A stretch of DNA of 64,000 nt from Escherichia hormaechei_A (lineage in GTDB: Bacteria; Pseudomonadota; Gammaproteobacteria; Enterobacterales; Enterobacteriaceae): contig CP170191.1 of the NCBI GenBank assembly GCA_042434945.1, positions 1,426,001 through 1,490,000 of the forward strand. The letters run 5' to 3'. Every line of letters starts with the position of its first letter. Positions within the stretch are counted from its first letter, which is position 1. Below the pieces are notes generated by a model, which was not told where the DNA came from, did no database searches, and saw only the letters and a list, made by a program, of their open reading frames with translations. A program made the position numbers and the translations under genes. This document shows positions 45,994 through 55,719 of the stretch, one piece after another.

Positions 45994-47358
45994 TCATGTT
46001 CTGAACACCACCACCCGGTTGCGGCCCGTCTCTTTTGCCTCGTACATGGCTTTATCCGCGCTTTCCACACAGGTTTCAGCGCTGGTCTCCGGCGAGGTGG
46101 CGGTGAATACCCCCATACTGATAGTTATCGGTTCCGGGAGATAACCGCCGCTGCTGACGTTGTCGAAACCGCTCAATTTGAGACGTATGCGTTCGGCAAC
46201 CTGTTGCGCAAGATCGGAAGGGGTATTTGTCAGCATGAGCACAAATTCTTCGCCGCCGATCCGCGCTGCGATATCCTGCGGTCGCACTGAATCGGTCAAC
46301 AGGTTTGAGACAAACTGTAAAACCTTATCCCCCTGCAAATGGCCGTAGCAGTCGTTAATGCGTTTGAAACGGTCAAGATCGCTCACGATCACCGATACCG
46401 GGTGCGCCAGGGTTGCTGTACTCAGCGCGTGGTTTAATGAATCATAGAAATAGCTACGATTATACAGACGGGTGAGGGGATCGCGGATCGAGTTTTGATA
46501 AGACTCCTGATATTTTACATGCGAGTCACGATACAAATTAAATACATCGGAAAGTAAGATGAAGATAATGATTAATGTAGCGACAGTTTCGAATAACCGT
46601 GCCCGGTACCATGAAATATCTTCAGCGTGTCCGCCTAACAATAGCATGAGCAGGGTGACGATATAACAGACGCATAAAAAATTGCCGCCGACCCAAAACA
46701 AATTCCTCACGCGGGTAATGGCCATCAGGGTGATTAACGTTACTACCCACAGGACGATCAAAATAATATTAATCGCCTGGCTCCAGAGAACCATAAACTG
46801 TCGGGTTTCATTGTCTACCAGGTCCAGTGTGAGCAGGGTTGAATGGCTGGAATAGAACAATGCCAGCCCAAGCATACTGCCCGTAAAGAGCGAGGCGCCG
46901 ACAACGATACCGATGTGGGTGCTTCGTGAGAGAGCGGACGTACGCAGGGTATACAGCAATGCCGAGATGATTATCAGCACCGCCATTAAAAAGTGGCGGA
47001 ACATATAGAAAATCATGGCGTCATTATAGTTCGCCACGTTGAACTGATAGAGATCAAGCCAGGCCGGGAAGCTGGACAGAGTTCCCACCATCAATAACGC
47101 TGAGCCGGCAAAGGCCAGGGCAATGGGAACAAGATATAATCGCCTTCTGTCGCACCAGTATTTCATTGCCATAAAACAGGCAATAAACAGATGAAACACC
47201 AGAAGAAATATCGTCAGCGTAGGGAAAAACAAAGGTGAAAACGAAGGAACCCATTCAACAAGTTTTATAAAAAAAGCTTGTAATACGGCAATGATAACAA
47301 TGCATCCAAGCGCGAAGGCCACAAAGCGGTTCTTTACAAATCGACAGATCGCAAGCAT
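45994..47358 (-). CDS. Membrane diguanylate cyclase (GGDEF)
   Basis: A 454-residue protein with about eight N-terminal membrane helices (to about residue 270) and a C-terminal GGDEF domain that should make cyclic di-GMP from GTP. The active-site motif is intact as GGEEF near residue 365, with the inhibitory I-site RPQD five residues before it, so it should be active and product-inhibited. The start of the domain shows IRDPLTRLYNRSYF. It is inserted between slyA and slyB, adjacent genes in K-12. The signal sensed by the membrane part is unknown. Confidence 0.93.
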   Translation of the reverse strand: MLAICRFVKNRFVAFALGCIVIIAVLQAFFIKLVEWVPSFSPLFFPTLTIFLLVFHLFIACFMAMKYWCDRRRLYLVPIALAFAGSALLMVGTLSSFPAWLDLYQFNVANYNDAMIFYMFRHFLMAVLIIISALLYTLRTSALSRSTHIGIVVGASLFTGSMLGLALFYSSHSTLLTLDLVDNETRQFMVLWSQAINIILIVLWVVTLITLMAITRVRNLFWVGGNFLCVCYIVTLLMLLLGGHAEDISWYRARLFETVATLIIIFILLSDVFNLYRDSHVKYQESYQNSIRDPLTRLYNRSYFYDSLNHALSTATLAHPVSVIVSDLDRFKRINDCYGHLQGDKVLQFVSNLLTDSVRPQDIAARIGGEEFVLMLTNTPSDLAQQVAERIRLKLSGFDNVSSGGYLPEPITISMGVFTATSPETSAETCVESADKAMYEAKETGRNRVVVFRT

Positions 47359-47505
47359 AGAGAATTTAAAAATTAAAAAAGAAAAGAGATTGCGAAGAGT
47401 CTAAGTGAGGGAAATAAAAAATACTTTGCGCACGGACAAAAATAGATGAAATGAATAATTCACCGTGTGAATGTATTGTGCAAATATATTGTTGGAAACG
47501 ATGAT

Positions 47506-47543
47506 TTTGTTAAATGGATGCGGTCTGAACAGACCACATCCAT
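47506..47543 (-). terminator. Terminator downstream of slyB
   Basis: Extended hairpin ATGGATG..GGTCTG / CAGACC..CATCCAT, followed on the minus strand by TTTAAC. Confidence 0.75.
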
Positions 47544-47550
47544 CAGGATA

Positions 47551-48018
47551 TTAGCGCGGGGAGACGGTAACCTGGCTGCCGTTGCTTGCCAGTACAACAC
47601 GCTGGCCAGCAGAGAAGCGGGTGTTACCCTGTTTCTGCACAACCATAATGGTGCTGCCATCGTCTTTACGGATTTCCAGCTCAACGCCCTGAGTTTTGTT
47701 CATCGCACCCTGAACGCCCTGACCCGCTACGCCGCCTGCAACTGCGCCCGCTGCGGTAGCCAGAGAACGTCCGGTGCCGCCGCCAATGGTATTACCCAGG
47801 AAACCACCCAGCACAGCACCACCGATTGCGCCCACCACGTTCGTGTCATCGCCACCCTGAATCTGAACAGGACGGGCATTAACGATAGTACCATATGTCA
47901 CGTTCTGTACCTGTTTAGCTTCAGAAGCACTATATACGTCGCCGGAGAGTGAACTGTCATTCACACAACCCGCCAGTGTTAAACCAATCAGCGAAACGCC
48001 CAGTACACGTAAAATCAT
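47551..48018 (-). CDS. slyB: Outer-membrane lipoprotein SlyB
   Basis: A 155-residue lipoprotein with lipobox LAGC, a Gly-rich glycine-zipper segment (AIGGAVLGGFLGNTIGGG) that inserts in the membrane, and a C-terminal beta domain. In E. coli it is a PhoPQ regulon member that forms rings around outer-membrane proteins under stress. A candidate PhoP box lies about 130 bp upstream. Confidence 0.96.
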   Translation of the reverse strand: MILRVLGVSLIGLTLAGCVNDSSLSGDVYSASEAKQVQNVTYGTIVNARPVQIQGGDDTNVVGAIGGAVLGGFLGNTIGGGTGRSLATAAGAVAGGVAGQGVQGAMNKTQGVELEIRKDDGSTIMVVQKQGNTRFSAGQRVVLASNGSQVTVSPR

Positions 48019-48141
48019 TTGACTCTCCTGTTCACCAAAAAACGCCCGGTTGGGGCATCCGTTATGGCTAAATTATATGGCATTCCTGACCACAGTTCAT
48101 ATCTTTGCATGCCGAATAGATAAATTTTACTTCAGCAGGGC

Positions 48142-48158
48142 TTAACGGGACATAAACA
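48142..48158 (-). promoter_or_regulatory. Candidate PhoP box of slyB
   Basis: Minus strand TGTTTA-TGTCC-CGTTAA: one perfect and one weak (4 of 6) half site at the 11-bp spacing of PhoP direct repeats. slyB is a known PhoP target in enterobacteria, but this particular site is a guess. Confidence 0.4.
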
Positions 48159-48273
48159 AAAACCGTCTGTGCTACAGGTCTGAGATTGTTAAAAAATATT
48201 ATCACCGCATAGCAAAGCCGCGTTATTTATGATGGAGTGTTTGCACTTAGCCCATGTAACGTAAGGAAAGCGC

Positions 48274-49383
48274 ATGAAATCGGGTCGCTATATCGGTGTG
48301 ATGTCTGGTACCAGTCTTGACGGTGTGGATGTCGTTCTGGCCGCCATTGATGAAAACATGGTGGCGCAGCAGGCAAGCCTGACCTGGCCTATTCCTGTCT
48401 CGTTAAAAGAAGAGATCCTGAACATCTGCCAGGGACAACAGCTGACGCTTTCCCAACTGGGCCAACTGGATGTGCGTCTGGGGGCGCTGTTTGCTGAGGC
48501 GGTACTGGCCCTGATGCAGCAGGAAAGACTCCACCCGCAGGATATCGTGGCAATAGGTTGCCATGGGCAGACCGTCTGGCATGAACCGACGGGCGTGGCA
48601 CCACACACTTTACAGATTGGCGATAACAATCAAATTGTGGCACGCACCGGAATTACGGTTGTCGGTGATTTTCGCCGTCGCGATATTGCCTTGGGAGGAC
48701 AAGGCGCACCGCTGGTACCTGCGTTCCATCATGCGCTGCTGGCTCACCCAACCGAGCGACGAATGGTGCTCAATATTGGCGGCATCGCCAATCTGTCACT
48801 GCTCATTCCTGGGCAGCCGGTTGGGGGCTACGATACCGGTCCTGGTAACATGCTGATGGATGCCTGGATCTGGCGTCAGGCCGGTAAACCTTACGATAAA
48901 GATGCCGAGTGGGCACGGGCGGGTAAAGTTATTCTCCCACTGCTGCAAAATATGCTCAGCGACCCGTATTTCTCGCAACCTGCACCGAAAAGCACCGGAC
49001 GCGAATACTTTAACTATGGTTGGCTGGAGCGCCATTTGCGCCATTTTCCGGGTGTTGATCCCCGAGATGTGCAGGCGACACTGGCAGAACTCACCGCCGT
49101 GACCATTTCTGAACAAGTTTTGTTGAGCGGTGGCTGCGAACGATTGATGGTATGTGGTGGAGGTAGTCGTAATCCGCTACTCATGGCGCGTCTGGCGGCA
49201 TTACTGCCAGGCACAGAAGTCACCACCACCGATGCCGTTGGCATTAGTGGCGATGACATGGAAGCATTGGCTTTCGCCTGGCTTGCCTGGCGGACGCTGG
49301 CGGGATTACCAGGAAATCTGCCTTCCGTCACTGGCGCAAGCCAGGAGACGGTACTGGGGGCTATTTTCCCCGCTAACCCGTGA
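48274..49383 (+). CDS. anmK: Anhydro-N-acetylmuramic acid kinase
   Basis: Opens and phosphorylates anhydroMurNAc to MurNAc-6-phosphate in peptidoglycan recycling. The 369 residues show the sugar-kinase fold with VMSGTSLDGVDVVL at the start, GCHGQTVWHEPTG and GGYDTGPGNMLMD for binding nucleotide and sugar. The first 85 or so residues differ from K-12 AnmK at many places; from DIVAIGCHGQ on it matches K-12 as I recall it. The gene thus looks like a hybrid with a join near 48540-48680. Confidence 0.95.
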   Translation: MKSGRYIGVMSGTSLDGVDVVLAAIDENMVAQQASLTWPIPVSLKEEILNICQGQQLTLSQLGQLDVRLGALFAEAVLALMQQERLHPQDIVAIGCHGQTVWHEPTGVAPHTLQIGDNNQIVARTGITVVGDFRRRDIALGGQGAPLVPAFHHALLAHPTERRMVLNIGGIANLSLLIPGQPVGGYDTGPGNMLMDAWIWRQAGKPYDKDAEWARAGKVILPLLQNMLSDPYFSQPAPKSTGREYFNYGWLERHLRHFPGVDPRDVQATLAELTAVTISEQVLLSGGCERLMVCGGGSRNPLLMARLAALLPGTEVTTTDAVGISGDDMEALAFAWLAWRTLAGLPGNLPSVTGASQETVLGAIFPANP

Positions 49384-49480
49384 TATCAGAGTTAACTGAA
49401 TTTTTCTTACCGCGTCTGCCGTTACACTTGGAACGTTAGGGAGGGCGTATTGCCCTCCAGACCAGGAAAGTCTTCGGGAT

Positions 49481-49810
49481 ATGACTATGAAAAAACTGTT
49501 AATTATCATTTTGCCGGTCCTTCTCTCCGGCTGTAGCGCCTTTAATCAGCTGGTTGAGCGCATGCAAACCGATACGCTGGAATACCAGTGTGATGAAAAA
49601 CCGTTGACGGTCAAACTGAATAATCCGCGCCAGGAGGTCAGTTTTGTTTACGATAATCAACTACTGCATCTCAAACAGGGCATTTCAGCCTCTGGCGCGC
49701 GTTACACTGACGGAATCTATGTTTTCTGGTCGAAAGGCGATGAAGCGACTGTCTATAAACGCGACCGCATCGTCTTGAATAACTGTCAGTTACAAAATCC
49801 ACAGCGTTGA
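49481..49810 (+). CDS. mliC: C-type lysozyme inhibitor MliC
   Basis: A 109-residue lipoprotein (lipobox LLSGC) of the outer membrane that blocks c-type lysozyme. The mature domain has the conserved Cys pairs and the inhibitory loop with SASGARYTDG and YVFWSKGDEA. The start is MTMKK; an internal ATG two codons later is an equal possibility. Formerly ydhA. E. coli-like sequence. Confidence 0.95.
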   Translation: MTMKKLLIIILPVLLSGCSAFNQLVERMQTDTLEYQCDEKPLTVKLNNPRQEVSFVYDNQLLHLKQGISASGARYTDGIYVFWSKGDEATVYKRDRIVLNNCQLQNPQR

Positions 49811-49868
49811 GATTTTTCCAGGGGCGGCGCACAATAGCGTCACCCACTGACAATCCGTAAAGAAAACC

Positions 49869-50525
49869 ATGTCTGATAACGACGAATTGCAGCAAATCGC
49901 GCATCTGCGCCGTGAATACACCAAAGGCGGGTTACGCCGCCGCGATCTTCCCGCCGATCCATTAACCCTTTTTGAACGTTGGCTCTCTCAGGCTTGTGAA
50001 GCCAAACTGGCGGACCCTACCGCGATGGTGGTCGCTACCGTGGATGAACATGGTCAGCCTTATCAGCGCATCGTTTTACTCAAACATTACGACGAAAAAG
50101 GCATGGTGTTTTACACCAACCTCGGCAGCCGTAAAGCACATCAAATCGAAAATAATCCGCGCGTTAGCCTGCTGTTCCCGTGGCATACCCTTGAGCGCCA
50201 GGTGATGGTGATCGGTAAAGCAGAACGACTTTCGACTCTCGAAGTGATGAAATATTTTCATAGCCGCCCGCGTGATAGCCAGATTGGTGCATGGGTTTCG
50301 AAGCAGTCCAGTCGCATTTCTGCCCGCGGTATCCTTGAAAGTAAATTCCTGGAGCTGAAGCAGAAGTTTCAACAGGGCGAAGTGCCATTGCCGAGCTTTT
50401 GGGGCGGTTTTCGCGTCAGCCTTGAACAGATTGAGTTCTGGCAGGGTGGTGAGCATCGCCTGCATGACCGCTTTTTGTACCAGCGTGAAAATGATGCGTG
50501 GAAGATTGATCGTCTTGCACCCTGA
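49869..50525 (+). CDS. pdxH: Pyridoxamine 5'-phosphate oxidase
   Basis: FMN-dependent oxidase that makes pyridoxal 5'-phosphate from PNP or PMP. A 218-residue split-barrel protein with [20 protein letters not shown] and the C-terminal [11 protein letters not shown] and IDRLAP that bind substrate and FMN. Followed by tyrS in the pdxH-tyrS-pdxY arrangement of E. coli. Confidence 0.98.
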
Positions 50526-50653
50526 AAAGATGCAAAAATCTTGCTTTAATCGCTGGTACTCCTGATTCTGGCACTTTATTCTATGTCTCTTTCGCATCTG
50601 GCGAAAAGTCGTGTACCGGCAAAGGTGCAGTCGTTATATACATGGAGATTTTG

Positions 50654-51928
50654 ATGGCAAGCAGTAACTTGATTAAACAATTGCAAGAGCGGGGGCTGGT
50701 AGCCCAGGTGACGGACGAGGAAGCGTTAGCAGAGCGACTGGCGCAAGGCCCGATCGCGCTCTATTGCGGCTTCGATCCTACCGCTGACAGCTTGCATTTG
50801 GGGCATCTTGTTCCATTGTTATGCCTGAAACGCTTCCAGCAGGCGGGCCACAAGCCGGTTGCGCTGGTAGGCGGCGCGACGGGTCTGATTGGCGACCCGA
50901 GCTTCAAAGCTGCCGAGCGTAAGCTGAACACCGAAGAAACTGTTCAGGAGTGGGTGGACAAAATCCGTAAGCAGGTTGCCCCGTTCCTCGATTTCGACTG
51001 TGGAGAAAACTCTGCTATCGCGGCGAACAACTATGACTGGTTCGGCAATATGAATGTGCTGACCTTCCTGCGCGATATTGGCAAACACTTCTCCGTTAAC
51101 CAGATGATCAACAAAGAAGCGGTTAAGCAGCGTCTCAACCGTGAAGATCAGGGGATTTCGTTCACTGAGTTTTCCTACAACCTGTTGCAGGGTTATGACT
51201 TCGCCTGTCTGAACAAACAGTACGGTGTGGTGCTGCAAATTGGTGGTTCTGACCAGTGGGGTAACATCACTTCTGGTATCGACCTGACCCGTCGTCTGCA
51301 TCAGAATCAGGTGTTTGGCCTGACCGTTCCGCTGATCACTAAAGCAGATGGCACCAAATTTGGTAAAACTGAAGGCGGCGCAGTCTGGTTGGATCCGAAG
51401 AAAACCAGCCCGTACAAATTCTACCAGTTCTGGATCAACACTGCGGATGCCGACGTTTACCGCTTCCTGAAGTTCTTCACCTTTATGAGCATTGAAGAGA
51501 TCAACGCCCTGGAAGAAGAAGATAAAAACAGCGGTAAAGCACCGCGCGCCCAGTATGTACTGGCGGAGCAGGTGACTCGTCTGGTTCACGGTGAAGAAGG
51601 TTTACAGGCGGCAAAACGTATTACCGAATGCCTGTTCAGCGGTTCTTTGAGTGCGCTGAGTGAAGCGGACTTCGAACAGCTGGCGCAGGACGGCGTACCG
51701 ATGGTTGAGATGGAAAAGGGCGCAGACCTGATGCAGGCACTGGTCGATTCTGAACTGCAACCTTCCCGTGGTCAGGCACGTAAAACTATCGCCTCCAATG
51801 CCATCACCATTAACGGTGAAAAACAGTCCGATCCTGAATACTTCTTTAAAGAAGAAGATCGTCTGTTTGGTCGTTTTACCTTACTGCGTCGCGGTAAAAA
51901 GAATTACTGTCTGATTTGCTGGAAATAA
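50654..51928 (+). CDS. tyrS: Tyrosyl-tRNA synthetase
   Basis: Charges tRNA-Tyr with tyrosine. From ATG 50654 ([10 protein letters not shown]) the length is 424 residues, as in E. coli; an upstream ATG at 50642 would add four. The class I HIGH motif appears as HLGH, the tyrosine site as [10 protein letters not shown], the KMSKS motif as KFGKT, and there is a C-terminal S4-like RNA-binding domain. Terminator follows. Confidence 0.98.
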
Positions 51929-51942
51929 TGCATTAAGTGGAA

Positions 51943-51976
51943 AGGGGGAGTGAGAAATCACTCCCCCTGGTTTTTA
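51943..51976 (+). terminator. Terminator between tyrS and pdxY
   Basis: GGGGGAGTGA / TCACTCCCCC with loop GAAA, followed by GG and five T. It lies ahead of pdxY and could attenuate read-through from tyrS. Confidence 0.92.
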
Positions 51977-51986
51977 TACAGGGAAC

Positions 51987-52850
51987 ATGATGAAAAATAT
52001 TCTCGCTATCCAGTCTCACGTTGTTTATGGTCATGCGGGTAACAGTGCGGCAGAGTTTCCGATGCGCCGCCTGGGCGCGAACGTCTGGCCGCTGAACACC
52101 GTTCAATTTTCTAATCACACCCAATACGGCAAATGGACTGGCTGCGTGATGCCGCCCAGCCATTTAACCGAAATTGTGCAAGGCATTGCCGCCATTGATA
52201 AATTACACACCTGTGATGCCGTATTAAGTGGCTATCTGGGATCGGCGGAGCAGGGTGAACATATCCTCGGTATCGTCCGTCAGGTGAAAGCCGCGAATCC
52301 GCAGGCGAAATATTTTTGCGATCCGGTAATGGGTCATCCGGAAAAAGGCTGTATCGTTGCACCGGGTGTCGCAGAGTTTCATGTGCGGCACGGTTTGCCT
52401 GCCAGCGATATCATTGCGCCAAATCTGGTTGAGCTGGAAATACTCTGTGAGCATGCGGTAAATAACGTCGAAGAAGCGGTTCTGGCAGCGCGCGAACTCA
52501 TTGCGCAAGGGCCACAAATTGTGTTGGTTAAACACCTGGCGCGAGCTGGCTACAGCCGTGACCGTTTTGAAATGCTGCTGGTCACCGCCGATGAAGCCTG
52601 GCATATCAGCCGTCCGCTGGTGGATTTTGGTATGCGCCAGCCGGTAGGTGTTGGTGATGTGACGAGCGGTTTACTGCTGGTGAAACTGCTTCAGGGGGCA
52701 ACGCTGCAGGAGGCGCTGGAACATGTGACCGCTGCAGTCTACGAAATCATGGTGACCACCAAAGCAATGCAGGAATATGAGCTGCAAGTGGTGGCTGCTC
52801 AGGATCGTATTGCCAAACCAGAACATTACTTCAGCGCAACAAAGCTCTGA
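51987..52850 (+). CDS. pdxY: Pyridoxal kinase PdxY
   Basis: A 287-residue ribokinase-fold enzyme phosphorylating pyridoxal in the B6 salvage pathway. N-terminal ILAIQSHVVYGHAGN, and the catalytic-anion-hole motif in PVGVGDVTSGLLL (Asp as base). The E. coli residues appear throughout. Only 10 bp separate it from the preceding terminator. Confidence 0.98.
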   Translation: MMKNILAIQSHVVYGHAGNSAAEFPMRRLGANVWPLNTVQFSNHTQYGKWTGCVMPPSHLTEIVQGIAAIDKLHTCDAVLSGYLGSAEQGEHILGIVRQVKAANPQAKYFCDPVMGHPEKGCIVAPGVAEFHVRHGLPASDIIAPNLVELEILCEHAVNNVEEAVLAARELIAQGPQIVLVKHLARAGYSRDRFEMLLVTADEAWHISRPLVDFGMRQPVGVGDVTSGLLLVKLLQGATLQEALEHVTAAVYEIMVTTKAMQEYELQVVAAQDRIAKPEHYFSATKL

Positions 52851-52862
52851 ATATCTCATTTC

Positions 52863-52882
52863 GCCCACAACGACCTGTGGGC
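52863..52882. terminator. Hairpin between pdxY and gstA
   Basis: GCCCACA / TGTGGGC with a six-base loop between two convergent stops; no long T-run. Confidence 0.55.
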
Positions 52883-52891
52883 CGATGGCTA

Positions 52892-53497
52892 TTACTTTAA
52901 GCCTTCCGCTGACAGCGCGTCTTGTACTTCCGGACGTTCAGCCATACGTTGCATAAATGCTGCAATGTGCTCTAACCCTTCCAGATTCAGTTTCACCGCG
53001 TATGCCCAGCGCAGAACCGTAAACAGATAGGCATCAGCAATTGTAAATCTTTGCCCGCAGATCCAGTGCTCATCCTTCAGTGCCTCGTTCACATATTGCA
53101 GCTTCTTCTCCAGCTGCGCGCGAACTGTCGGTTTGTACTCTTCCGGTGTATCAGGGCGAAACAGAGGTGTGAAACCTTTATGCAGCTCGGTGGCGATGTA
53201 ATTCAGCCATTCGATGGTTTTATAGCGGGAAATACTGTTTACCGGTGCCAGCAACTGGCGGTCGGGGACGCTGTCGGCAAGATACTGCATAATCGCTACG
53301 CCTTCCGTCAGCAAAGTACCGTCATCCAGCAGCAATGCAGGCACCTGCCCCTTAGGGTTAACGGCAAAGTAATCGTCACCGTTTTCGAGACGTTTTTTCA
53401 TTAAATCCACACTGACGAGGGTAAAATCCTTTCCGCTCTCACGCAGGGTGATATGGGAAGCGAGAGAGCAGGCACCCGGTTTGTAGAACAATTTCAT
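52892..53497 (-). CDS. gstA: Glutathione S-transferase GstA
   Basis: A 201-residue beta-class glutathione transferase conjugating glutathione to electrophiles. The thioredoxin-like N-terminal domain has the active-site Cys in [13 protein letters not shown] and the cis-Pro in GQVPALLL; the C-terminal domain is helical. E. coli-like. It lies between pdxY and dtpA as in K-12. Confidence 0.97.
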
Positions 53498-53547
53498 CGG
53501 TAACTCCTTTTGTCTGTGGTTTAAAGTATGGTAGTGCGTTGCTGAAC

Positions 53548-53580
53548 AAAAAAAAAGCCGCTAACGAAAAGTTAGCGGCT
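53548..53580 (-). terminator. Terminator of dtpA
   Basis: AGCCGCTAAC / GTTAGCGGCT with an A-rich loop; on the minus strand a run of eight or more T follows. Confidence 0.93.
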
Positions 53581-53602
53581 TGTAAAAGAGTTTCCCTGAA
53601 TT

Positions 53603-55105
53603 TTACGCTACGGCTGCTTTCGCCGCTTTGTCTGCAGCGTCATCCTGCGTCATGCGGTGCAGTTTCGGCGCGGTCAGCAGCATCAGTACTGCAATAACGG
53701 CAGTAGCGACACCAATCTGCAAGAATACGCGACCATAGACTTCCAGTGACATCAGCGGATCGGTAACGTTATCCGGCACAGCCATCATACCCGCAACATA
53801 ACCACCAATCAGGTTTGCACCGGCAGTGGTCAGGAACCAGCTACCCATAATGAAGCCCATCAGACGCTGCGGAACGAGTTGAGCAACCATTGCCAGACCC
53901 AGACCAGAGATCATCAGTTCCCCGATGCTCTGCAGGCCATAGCTTGCGACCAGCCAGCTTACAGACACGATACCAGCGTCAGACGCGAATTTCGCACCCA
54001 GCGGCAGAATCAGGAACGCACCAGAACACATCACCATGCCGATTGCAAACTTGGTTGGCATCGGCAGGGTATCGCCCATCTTGTTATAGATAGCGGCCAG
54101 AATCGGACTACCGATGATGATCCAGAACGGGTTCAGTGCCTGATACTGCTCAGGTTCTACGGCCAGACCCAGAATGGAGTGCTCAACGTTACGAATCGCA
54201 AAGAAGTTCAGTGACGTTGGCATCTGGCTGTACAGCACGAAGAAGATAATGGCTTCGAGCATCAGGATGAAGGCAACGATCATTTTACGACGCGCAGCAC
54301 CTTTCATCGCGAAGGCTTCTTTACCGAAGATAACCACGATACCGAAGGCAACAACGCCCAGCGCCATACGCGCAACTTCCTGATTGTGCAGCAGCCAGGT
54401 GGCGATAGCGATCAGTGCCACAACACCAATAATGGTCAGCAGCAGGTTACGGTAGTTGATAGGCTCGAAGTCTGGTTTTGAACCGTACTGTTTAACCCAG
54501 CGTTGGCAGAAGGCGAAGTTAACGATAGTGATCAGCAGGCCTACAACGCTCAACGCAAACGCAACACTCCAGCCGTATTTCGCGGCCAGCCACGGCGTAG
54601 CAATCATAGAGAAGAAAGAGCCGATGTTGACGGACATGTAGTACATGGTGAATGCACCGTCCAGACGCGGGTCGTTTTTCTCATAGCATGTAGAAAGCAG
54701 AGAAGACGGGTTAGCTTTAAACAGGCCGTTACCGACCGCAATAGCCGCCATACCCATATAAACGATACCGGCGTCGTGACCAGACCAGGCAACCAGAGCA
54801 TAACCAATCGCCAGCACAATAGCGCCGAGCATAATTACGCGTTTAGTACCCAGTACCTTGTCACCTAACCAGCCGCCGATAGCGACCAGACCATAAACCA
54901 GGGCACTAAAGGAAGAGAAAAGGGTGATTGAATCCGCTTCAGACATACCCAGTTGTTTAACCAGGTAAACAGCCATAATTCCTTGTAGGCCGTAATAACC
55001 AAAACGTTCCCATAACTCAATCGAGAAGATGAGATAGAACGCCTTCGGTTGTTTGAAAGCGTTCAAACTGACGCTTTCAGTTGGTTTTTGGTTTGCAGTG
55101 GACAC
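53603..55105 (-). CDS. dtpA: Di/tripeptide:proton symporter DtpA
   Basis: A 500-residue inner-membrane POT/PTR2-family transporter importing di- and tripeptides with protons. About fourteen hydrophobic helices, the E-x-x-E-R-type motif in FSIELWERFGYYGL near residue 30 and the PTR2 signature GNGLFKANPSSLLS. Formerly tppB or ydgR. Residue pattern as E. coli. In E. coli it responds to OmpR; no such site was identified here. Confidence 0.98.
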   Translation of the reverse strand: MSTANQKPTESVSLNAFKQPKAFYLIFSIELWERFGYYGLQGIMAVYLVKQLGMSEADSITLFSSFSALVYGLVAIGGWLGDKVLGTKRVIMLGAIVLAIGYALVAWSGHDAGIVYMGMAAIAVGNGLFKANPSSLLSTCYEKNDPRLDGAFTMYYMSVNIGSFFSMIATPWLAAKYGWSVAFALSVVGLLITIVNFAFCQRWVKQYGSKPDFEPINYRNLLLTIIGVVALIAIATWLLHNQEVARMALGVVAFGIVVIFGKEAFAMKGAARRKMIVAFILMLEAIIFFVLYSQMPTSLNFFAIRNVEHSILGLAVEPEQYQALNPFWIIIGSPILAAIYNKMGDTLPMPTKFAIGMVMCSGAFLILPLGAKFASDAGIVSVSWLVASYGLQSIGELMISGLGLAMVAQLVPQRLMGFIMGSWFLTTAGANLIGGYVAGMMAVPDNVTDPLMSLEVYGRVFLQIGVATAVIAVLMLLTAPKLHRMTQDDAADKAAKAAVA

Positions 55106-55719
55106 TTTTACCTCTTTTTTTACATCCCATATTAACGGGGGTGCTTTCTCGCGTTATGTATAAAAAACATACGCGCAATTGTTATAGTGGGAGGGGAAAC
55201 GGCAGGTAATGTTCACTATCTTGCACTTTCAGACAAGTCCTTTGTAATAATCTGTTACATATAACTGAGGCGGGGAATTCAACCATTCCGGGAAATGTTA
55301 TCCAGCGTTAAATCTCATCCGTTCAAAATTGATGGTTTTTTTCACTGTAATCGACCCTGTTTAATGGCTGTATGGCGATATGTTCTGCTATTTTGGGTGA
55401 TTGGTAGTGATATAGCCCATATTCTGAAAAATGACTGGTCTTATGTGCGGTGTGGAATCGATGAAATCTTGTCTGACAAAGGGGTTGGGCGGGTTTTAAC
55501 AACAAAAATCCAACATCAGGTTATCAGAGTGATCGCGATCACAGATGTATAGAAATTTTTGGTGATGAAAAAACTATTAACCTGTTTGAGTGTTAAATGA
55601 CCGAAGAATCGACAATGCGTAAAGGAGAAAGAGAGGGCAATTTATGGTCAATCGGGAAGATATCAGAGCCCTTGTTAATTTTAAGGGCTTGAACAGGTAA
55701 GAAGTAAGGTGGTTTACGC
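55106..55719. other. 615-bp intergenic region between dtpA and nth
   Basis: No convincing gene; short open frames have no ribosome-binding site or similarity. It includes the dtpA promoter side (a purine-rich GAGGTAAAAG leader just before the dtpA start on the minus strand) and a CRP-like palindrome at 55528-55543. The change from E. coli-like dtpA to divergent nth occurs somewhere here. Confidence 0.5.
55528..55543. promoter_or_regulatory. CRP-like palindrome
   Basis: AGTGATCGCGATCACA: an inverted repeat differing in one base from the CRP pattern TGTGA-N6-TCACA. Its target gene is uncertain, since it is over 400 bp upstream of dtpA. Confidence 0.5.

Noticed and set aside
55295..55552. 85-codon ORF between dtpA and nth
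   Set aside because: No ribosome-binding site, no recognisable protein, and it runs across the CRP-like palindrome.
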